64,000 nt of DNA from Gordoniibacillus chartarius. Lineage in GTDB: Bacteria; Bacillota; Bacilli; Paenibacillales; NBRC-103111. A model generated the notes under the pieces. It searched no databases. It worked only from the letters and a program-made list of their open reading frames with translations, and was not told the origin of the DNA. Shown here piece by piece: positions 59,084 to 64,000 of the stretch. Within the stretch, counting starts at the first letter, position 1. Each line of letters opens with the position of its first letter. The translations under genes were made by a program, and so were the position numbers. The stretch spans positions 56,993 through 120,992 of the forward strand of contig NZ_JBHLWN010000074.1 in the NCBI RefSeq assembly GCF_042432825.1, written 5' to 3'.

Positions 59084-60187
59084 ATGAAGAAAATGAAAAT
59101 ATTCCTGGCGGCGGCGCTATTGGCCTGTTGTCTGGCACCGGCCTCGGCGTCGGCGAAGTCGGACGGAGGCGGCCGCGGCGGCAGCGACAACAGCGGTAAC
59201 AGTAGCAGTAGTAGCAGCGACAGCAGCGGTAACAGTAGCAGTAGTAGCAGCGGTGGCAGTAGCAGCAGCAGTAGCAGTAGCAGTAACAACAACGACAACG
59301 ACAGCGGCAACAGAAACAAAAACAAAAACAACAGCAGTGCTGAGCGCAGCTCCGGCGACCGGCATTCAGGTTTTGAAACGAAAAAGCAGGGGTCTGAGGC
59401 CCCTAAGAAACAAGATGAAGATCATTCGGGAAATAAAAAGAACGATAAACTCGACGATGGCAGCAACCGTAAAGGGCGTCCGACTGTAACGGAAGATACT
59501 TATGGCGGGAAAGGCAAGGGGCAAGGCGGCGGTCATCAAGGTTATCGCGGGCTGCTGAATGCGATCGACAACGTGAAGGACAAGCCGGCCGGCGCCGTGC
59601 TGGCGGAGCTGATGCTTACCAGATACGGAACGAATCTGACGGAAGAGCAGAAGGCCGCGCTGGCAGATATTATCGCTAAGGAAGAGGCGCTGGCCAAAGC
59701 CGCTGAGCTTCTTGACAAGCAGGGCAGTGTGACCGAAGCCGTCTATTTGCAGAAGGAAGCGATCAAAGCGAACGTGCGGAACGTCGAGTCGTATAAGCAG
59801 CTCGGCAAAATGTATGAAAAGCTCGGCCGCAAGGGCGTAAAGCTGTACGTAAACGGCGAAGAGCCGGCAGCGGATATTGCGCCGATTCTGCGAGATGGCA
59901 CTACGCTTGTGCCTTTCCGGGCGATCTCCGAGTCGCTCAAGGCAAGCGTAAGCTGGAATCCGGACGAGCGCTCCGTAACGGTAACACGCGGTGACGTCAC
60001 AGTGAAGCTGATCATCGACAGCAAGACAGCGTACGTGAACGAGAAGCCGGTAGAGCTCGAAGTGGCTCCCGCCATTGAAAATGACAGTACCGTTGTGCCG
60101 GCTCGCTTCGTCAGCGAGTCGCTGGACGCTACGGTCGAATACGAGCCGGAAACCCAGTCGGTCGTTATCTTTGAAGAGCAGAAGTGA
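59084..60187 (+). CDS. Secreted protein with poly-Ser linker and copper-amine-oxidase-N stalk domain
   Basis: A 367-residue exported protein. A signal peptide (KIFLAAALLACCLAPASASA) is followed by a ~60-residue run of Ser, Asn and Gly (59180-59330), then a charged low-complexity stretch and a helical pair (TNLTEEQKAALADIIAKEEA). The C-terminal ~115 residues are the copper amine oxidase N-terminal-like (stalk) domain: VKLYVNGEEPAADIAPILRD, TLVPFRAISESLKASVSWNP, VVPARFVSESLDATVEYEP. Such domains sit on Paenibacillus surface proteins, often wall-bound. ATG 59084 fits GGAGG 9 bases upstream. Function unknown. Confidence 0.85.
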   Translation: MKKMKIFLAAALLACCLAPASASAKSDGGGRGGSDNSGNSSSSSSDSSGNSSSSSSGGSSSSSSSSSNNNDNDSGNRNKNKNNSSAERSSGDRHSGFETKKQGSEAPKKQDEDHSGNKKNDKLDDGSNRKGRPTVTEDTYGGKGKGQGGGHQGYRGLLNAIDNVKDKPAGAVLAELMLTRYGTNLTEEQKAALADIIAKEEALAKAAELLDKQGSVTEAVYLQKEAIKANVRNVESYKQLGKMYEKLGRKGVKLYVNGEEPAADIAPILRDGTTLVPFRAISESLKASVSWNPDERSVTVTRGDVTVKLIIDSKTAYVNEKPVELEVAPAIENDSTVVPARFVSESLDATVEYEPETQSVVIFEEQK

Positions 60188-60308
60188 CGTAATGCTTCGA
60201 AGCGTAACCTGATATCTATATGGGAAACAATAGCGGTTTTTATCGCCGTTCGGAAAGCTCATTACGCTAAGAGAAAATAATACGTACCGGAGTGATTCGG
60301 TAATAACG

Positions 60309-60366
60309 AAGCCCTTGCCGGGCGGTATCGCGTGGGATGCGGTGCAGCTTGGGCGAGGGCTTTGTT
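60309..60366 (+). terminator. Terminator-like hairpin between convergent genes
   Basis: AAGCCCTTGCC pairs with GGGCGAGGGCTT over a long loop, followed by TGTT. The 190 bases between the stalk gene and the Uma2 gene hold no other gene. Confidence 0.45.
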
Positions 60367-60380
60367 GCATAAGCGTGCCG

Positions 60381-60962
60381 CTATTCGAATCGTCTAGCCT
60401 CGGCAAACAGGCTCGTTACATCTATATGAATACAGGAAAATACATTCGAGCGAATCGTGTCCCCTTCGCCGTACACGGCTGCGAGCCGGTAGCTTCCGGC
60501 ATCCAGCTCGTATTGCTCGATCGTATAATGGGCCGGATCGACAATCCAATATTCCGTTACGCCGAACGACTCGTACAACGCTTTCTTGCGGGCGCGGTCA
60601 TGCTTGCCGGTGCTGGGCGACAATACTTCTGCAAGCAAATCGGGAGTACCCTTGATGCGATTGTTTTGAACGATATGCAGATTGCCGTTGCGGATAAAGA
60701 TCAAGTCGGGCTGCACGGTATTGTCTGCGTCCAAATGGACATCCATCGGGGCTACAACAACGATGCCGGTTTCGTGACACGATTGCCGTAACGTAAAGGC
60801 CATGTTGAAAACGATAACTTGATGCAGAAAACTTGGTGATGGCTGCATCTCGTAACGGACGCCTTGAATGATTTCATATCGCTCCTGCACATCGTACGTT
60901 TCCGTCTGTTCCTTCACTTTGGCAGCCGCAAGGCTATCCCCGCTGCGATCGTCTCTCTTCAT
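60381..60962 (-). CDS. Uma2-family restriction-endonuclease-like protein
   Basis: A 193-residue protein of the DUF820/Uma2 group, whose core is a PD-(D/E)xK-like nuclease fold. Conserved blocks are RYEIIQGVRYEMQPSPSFLH, VQPDLIFIRNGNLHIV (Asp), and LLAEVLSPSTGKHDRARKKA (Glu, with the Lys nearby), plus YESFGVTEYWIVDP. ATG 60962 has GGGGAGGA about 9 bases upstream on the minus strand. It is a lone gene; the role of these proteins is not settled. Confidence 0.82.
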   Translation of the reverse strand: MKRDDRSGDSLAAAKVKEQTETYDVQERYEIIQGVRYEMQPSPSFLHQVIVFNMAFTLRQSCHETGIVVVAPMDVHLDADNTVQPDLIFIRNGNLHIVQNNRIKGTPDLLAEVLSPSTGKHDRARKKALYESFGVTEYWIVDPAHYTIEQYELDAGSYRLAAVYGEGDTIRSNVFSCIHIDVTSLFAEARRFE

Positions 60963-61387
60963 CAAGTCGTCCTCCCCGCAAGTGAAAGTTCTACGAATAT
61001 TGTAGCACATTCGCGTTTTCTTCGGAGAAGGGCTTGATTTGGCAACAGGGGCTCTAGCCGCACGAGCAGTTGAGCATTGGCTTGCGGGCGGCAAGCGCTT
61101 CGTTCAGCCGGATGACGACAGTCGTATCGGCGCGGTGCGGACGCCAAGCTTCTTCCGGCGAGTCCCGGAAAGCAAGAACTCGTGCCTGCAGACCCGGTCG
61201 AACGGTATGCCAAAATAAGGCGCCAGCCTTCGCAGCATATAGTTGGCGTTCAGTAAGGCGTTCTCGGATGCTTCGGGTCCGGACAAATAGGTCGACGGTA
61301 TTTTGCATGGACGGTTCCTTGACTTTCGGTACGGGATTGCATAAGCTTAAAGCAAAATTTCCCTTGGCAAAGTGAGGCGCTGCTGCG
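60963..61387. other. Intergenic region with a possible gene remnant
   Basis: Between the Uma2 gene and gcvH there is no clear gene. A minus-strand frame from ATG 61308 (with AAGGA 8 bases upstream) gives 84 residues ending RKPMLNCSCG, and an overlapping shifted frame reads LSGPEASENALLNANYMLRR. Codon choice looks gene-like in different frames in the two halves, as in a frameshifted relic, but I do not recognise the protein. Confidence 0.3.
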
Positions 61388-61777
61388 ATGAGTCAAGTTC
61401 CTACGAATTTGCTGTATACCAAAGAGCACGAATGGGTCGAGGTGCTGTCCGATACGAAGGTGCGCATCGGCATTACGCATTTCGCGCAGGAGCAGCTCGG
61501 CGATATCGTCTTCGTAGAGCTGCCGAAGGTCGGTGCCGCGCTTCAAGCCGACGACAGTATGGGCAGTGTCGAGTCGGTGAAGACGGTATCGGATATTTTC
61601 TCGCCGGTCAGCGGTGTAGTCGCGGCCGTCAACGAAAGGCTGGAAACCGCACCGGAGAACGTGAACACAAGCCCGTACGGTGACGGCTGGATGGCGGAAG
61701 TGGACATCAGCGGACCGGACGCGCTGAACGCGCTGCTGAAGCCGGCGGAATACGAAGCTTTGGTCGGCATTGACTGA
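61388..61777 (+). CDS. gcvH: Glycine cleavage system H protein
   Basis: A 129-residue lipoyl carrier. The lipoyl-Lys is in GSVESVKTVSDIFSPVSG, and the fold pattern (YTKEHEWVEVLSDTKVRIGI; SPYGDGWMAEV) is complete. It shuttles the aminomethyl group between P and T proteins and, in Bacillus, also serves as hub for lipoyl transfer to other enzymes. There are no gcvT or gcvP genes nearby. ATG 61388 has GTGAGG about 7 bases upstream. Confidence 0.95.
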   Translation: MSQVPTNLLYTKEHEWVEVLSDTKVRIGITHFAQEQLGDIVFVELPKVGAALQADDSMGSVESVKTVSDIFSPVSGVVAAVNERLETAPENVNTSPYGDGWMAEVDISGPDALNALLKPAEYEALVGID

Positions 61778-61817
61778 CAACGAGACTGATAGCATGGACA
61801 TTAGGAGGATTATCGGC

Positions 61818-62420
61818 ATGGTCACAGGCAATCATTCGCTGCCGGCGGACGCCGCCGAGCGCACACCGCCCGGGCAGACGCTGACGCAGGGCTTCCCGGT
61901 GCTGCATTACGGCTCCGTTCCGCATTACAAGGATGTCGCCAAGGAGTGGGATTTCCGCATCTTCGGTCTCGTCGAGGAAGAAGTCAGACTCAGCTACGAC
62001 GAGTTCATGGCGCTGCCGAGACAGGAGTTCAAGAACGACATCCACTGCGTTACGACCTGGTCGAAGCTGGATAACGTTTGGGAAGGCGTGCCGGCGGCTG
62101 CCGTATTGAATCTGGTGAAAGTCAAACCGGAAGCCAAATACGTCATGCTGCACGCCGAGCACGGCTGGACGACCAACCTCCCGCTGGAGGATTTCGCCCG
62201 CGAGACGAGCTTCTTCGGTTTGAAGCATAACGGCGAAACGCTGACGCCGGATCATGGCTATCCGGTTCGAGCGGTCGTGCCCCATCTGTATTTCTGGAAG
62301 AGCGCCAAATGGATTCGCGGCCTGGAGTTTATGGCGAAGGATAAGCCGGGGTTCTGGGAGCGGAACGGGTACCATATGTATGGAAATCCGTGGAAGGAAC
62401 AAAGGTACGATTTTGACTAG
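61818..62420 (+). CDS. Sulfite-oxidase-like molybdopterin oxidoreductase
   Basis: A 200-residue single-domain protein of the sulfite oxidase superfamily: VLHYGSVPHYKDVAKEWDFR, then LPRQEFKNDIHCVTTWSKLD, in which the Cys of IHC is the molybdenum ligand, and HGYPVRAVVPHLYFWKSAKW. It lacks the heme and dimerisation domains and a signal peptide. The natural substrate is unknown. ATG 61818 is preferred: AGGAGG lies 9 bases upstream. It starts 40 bases after gcvH and may be co-transcribed. Confidence 0.9.
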   Translation: MVTGNHSLPADAAERTPPGQTLTQGFPVLHYGSVPHYKDVAKEWDFRIFGLVEEEVRLSYDEFMALPRQEFKNDIHCVTTWSKLDNVWEGVPAAAVLNLVKVKPEAKYVMLHAEHGWTTNLPLEDFARETSFFGLKHNGETLTPDHGYPVRAVVPHLYFWKSAKWIRGLEFMAKDKPGFWERNGYHMYGNPWKEQRYDFD

Positions 62421-62647
62421 ACTTTAAGCAATAAAGGAAATTAAACTTTCTATAGGCTGCAACGAAAAAAATGGGGGAATACCCCGATGTCATTAATTTT
62501 AGGTGCAGGGTCAAAAATCAAGAACAAGAGCAGGTTATCGAAAAGATAGCCCGCTCTTTTTTTGCGCGAAAATGAAAAAAAGGGACTTGACGAGGAGTTG
62601 GAAGTGTGTATTGAAGCCTCTTGAAAACGAGGAGGTTACGCCATTGA
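62421..62647. other. Short intergenic stretch with terminator
   Basis: No gene seen. It holds an intrinsic terminator at 62527-62564 (listed) and, near 62626-62636, the ribosome binding site GAGGAGG of the transposase remnant. The base composition becomes AT-richer from here to the end of the window. Confidence 0.5.
62527..62564 (+). terminator. Intrinsic terminator
   Basis: AGAGCAGGTTATC and GATAGCCCGCTCT pair with two mismatches around GAAAA, followed by TTTTTTTG. Confidence 0.85.
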
Positions 62648-62902
62648 ATGAATGACTACGCGAACTCACTAAAACAAACCCCGACATCCCTTATACAAGG
62701 AATGTCAGCCGCACCAGCACCTTATTTCAAAAACCCCGAAAAAGATTTTTACTCGAAGAAAAAGCCGCCCTTTGAAACGGTTATGCAACTGCTGACTTCA
62801 ATGGGCAGCAACAGCTTTTGCCGATTCGACCCATTCCCCAAGGGCGGAAGATCACGTGCAAAATCCGCTGTGAATCAGGTTAATTCCCATTCTTGCCTGT
62901 GA
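62648..62902 (+). pseudogene. IS4-type transposase, N-terminal remnant
   Basis: The first ~60 codons (starts MNDYANSLKQTPTSLIQGMS, later KNPEKDFYSKKKPPFETVMQ, LLTSMGSN) match the start of IS4-family transposases, which read much like YxxxLRxxPTSLIQ and FxRxRKLSFExVIQLLISMGGNS. After SNSF the frame leaves the family pattern and ends at 62902; the DDE core is missing. A strong ribosome binding site (GAGGAGG) is kept. It is a truncated insertion-sequence relic. Confidence 0.72.
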
Positions 62903-63030
62903 GTTTGTACAGCAATTAAAGGAAAGCGGCGCTTCGACTCCGGGATGGACTGGGATTGACAATAATTTACTCAAACGGTTATTCTATGATAATCCCCACT
63001 TTGTGGGTCATAATCTAAGGAGTGTTCGGC

Positions 63031-63825
63031 ATGAAGCTGCCTGTCCATGAACAATTCATTGAGATGGCAATTGGGTATATCAGCCAAGATCAACGATTCA
63101 CAGGCTTGCTAGCGGGCGGTTCTATGATGCACGGAACTATGGACGAATATAGCGATCTCGATCTAATCATCGTTTACGATTCCGAGTTTCGCAGTGAGAT
63201 TATGGACCGACGTCTCCAAATCGCTGAAGGGATGGGCAACTTGCTTTCAGCATTTACAGGCGAGCATGTCGGCGAACCCCGACTAATCATTTGTTTGTAT
63301 GGCCCAGTCCCGCTTCATGTCGATCTTAAATTTGTACAACGGGAGGAACTCAGATCCCGAATTGAAGACCCATTGATCCTTTGGGAACGAGGTTTCGACA
63401 TTTCAACGACACTGAGTGAAACAACGCCGTCTTTCCCTTACCCCGATCCGCAATGGATGGAGGACCGTTTCTGGGTGTGGGTGCATTACGGCGCAGCAAA
63501 GCTAGGGAGGGGCGAGTTGTTTGAATTAATCGATCTGCTTACGTTTATGCGGAACGCCGTATTGGGCCCAATGGCGCTCATTCGCAACGGTCATCTCCCG
63601 CGAGGGGTCAGAAAGATAGAAACATGTGCTGTCGAAGTCCTAGAGGAACTAAAGGGAACGATCCCGGTCCATAGCTTCGAAAGCTGCTACTGCGCGTTAA
63701 AAAATACGATTTTGCTCTATCAACGGCTCCGTGATGTACGGAAGATTGTTCCGAAAACAGAGGCGGAACGAGTTTCTGTCAAGTACCTTGACGGAATATA
63801 CGCATCCCAATCCTTACAGGGATAG
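63031..63825 (+). CDS. Nucleotidyltransferase-domain protein
   Basis: A 264-residue protein with the polymerase-beta-like nucleotidyltransferase pattern GLLAGGSMMHGTMDEYSDLD, i.e. GGS plus the DxD metal pair (SDLDLIIVYD), and a third acidic strand (VPLHVDLKFVQ). The C-terminal half is helical, as in aminoglycoside adenylyltransferase-like proteins. Whether it modifies a drug or another small molecule cannot be told. AAGGAG lies 8 bases before ATG 63031. It lies between insertion-sequence pieces and is less GC-rich than the core genes, so it was probably acquired. Confidence 0.8.
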   Translation: MKLPVHEQFIEMAIGYISQDQRFTGLLAGGSMMHGTMDEYSDLDLIIVYDSEFRSEIMDRRLQIAEGMGNLLSAFTGEHVGEPRLIICLYGPVPLHVDLKFVQREELRSRIEDPLILWERGFDISTTLSETTPSFPYPDPQWMEDRFWVWVHYGAAKLGRGELFELIDLLTFMRNAVLGPMALIRNGHLPRGVRKIETCAVEVLEELKGTIPVHSFESCYCALKNTILLYQRLRDVRKIVPKTEAERVSVKYLDGIYASQSLQG

Positions 63826-63871
63826 ATTACCGCGCCGATAGGCGCGATCTGAACTTTGTTATAGAAACAAA

Positions 63872-63911
63872 AGAACTCACTCAGGATAATAAACTGAGTG
63901 AGTTCTTTTAT
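63872..63911 (+). terminator. Intrinsic terminator
   Basis: AGAACTCACTCAG pairs perfectly with CTGAGTGAGTTCT around GATAATAAA, then TTTATG. Confidence 0.9.
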
Positions 63912-63939
63912 GTAACCCGTCGGCGGGTTCATCTATAAC

Positions 63940-63964
63940 TGGTCAAGCCCCAATTTTGTAGACA
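63940..63964 (-). mobile_element. Terminal inverted repeat of an IS3-family element
   Basis: TGGTCAAGCCCCAATTTTGT followed by AGACA is the typical end of IS3-family elements. It marks the right-hand boundary of an element that continues past the end of the window. The partner end and target duplication are not visible. Confidence 0.6.
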
Positions 63965-63976
63965 TTGAAAAAAGCC

Positions 63977-64000
63977 CTAGGCTGCGAGCTGGCGTCGGTA
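63977..64000 (-). CDS. IS3-family transposase OrfB, C-terminal end (partial)
   Basis: The minus strand reads YRRQLAA and stop (TAG at 63979-63977), the usual last residues of IS3-type OrfB after the (R)RRHSALGY...SPVEY region, directly next to the terminal repeat. Only eight codons are in the window, so the call leans on position beside the repeat. Confidence 0.55.
   Translation of the reverse strand, partial: YRRQLAA

Noticed and set aside
59053..59365. Poly-Leu and Ala/Val-rich minus-strand frames
   Set aside because: Shadows of the poly-Ser/Asn coding stretch of the stalk protein.

Overview
The window comes from a GC-rich, spore-forming Firmicute, most probably Paenibacillus or a close relative. 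The evidence is a Leu-specific T-box in front of an ilv-leu operon, an L20-type leader on infC-rpmI-rplT, a SigI/RsgI pair, an alpha/beta SASP, a YjcZ-type spore peptide, Spo0A-box-like sites, an RsbR-S-T-X stressosome, and strong Bacillus-type ribosome binding sites throughout. No rRNA or tRNA gene and no CRISPR array was seen.

Layout. 0-10 kb: the end of an IF-3-like gene, an MFS transporter, a LuxR-type ATPase regulator broken by a 73-bp tandem duplication, a stand-alone ilvB-ilvN pair, a FAD/Rieske oxidoreductase, a chemoreceptor whose promoter lies inside a palindrome carrying two inverted 0A boxes, and an alkyltransferase-like protein. 10-24 kb: small spore-type proteins, glycosyltransferases, a pseudouridine synthase with a long disordered N-terminus, a B12-radical SAM protein, manA, the ytqB/ytqA pair, a WGxxGxxG-type surface protein, trmB and a PAP2 phosphatase. 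25-27 kb: infC (AUU start)-rpmI-rplT, then a compact type I toxin-antitoxin locus with a LexA-like box. 27-35 kb: T-box, ilvB-ilvN-ilvC-leuA, an aminotransferase, then leuB. The two gaps around ilvC hold long inverted repeats.

35-43 kb: a decaying patch (MarR and MBL-fold pseudogenes) beside paired palindromes and an intact luciferase-like monooxygenase, then a GH15 enzyme, small proteins and sigI-rsgI. 43.9-47.5 kb: rsbR-rsbS-rsbT-rsbX followed without a gap by a soluble histidine kinase whose N-terminus resembles the RsbT-binding domain of RsbU. There is no sigB, rsbV or rsbW nearby, so this looks like a stressosome wired to a phosphorelay-type kinase. 47.6-53.4 kb: an aldo/keto reductase, leucyl aminopeptidase, an 11-copy 52-bp intergenic repeat array with two alternating half-units, two membrane proteins and a Gfo/Idh/MocA oxidoreductase. 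53.5-59 kb: a TPP riboswitch with terminator controlling tenI-thiO-thiS-thiG-thiF-thiD-thiE, which covers the thiazole branch, HMP kinase and the coupling step; thiC is not in the window.

59-64 kb: a poly-Ser stalk protein, a Uma2-type nuclease, gcvH, a sulfite-oxidase-like protein, an IS4-type transposase remnant, a nucleotidyltransferase and the end of an IS3-family element running off the window.

The most unusual items are the stressosome-histidine kinase module, the possibly SOS-linked type I toxin locus, the alternating 52-bp repeat array, and the frame-breaking duplication in the LuxR ATPase gene. All calls come from reading the sequence; no database search was run.
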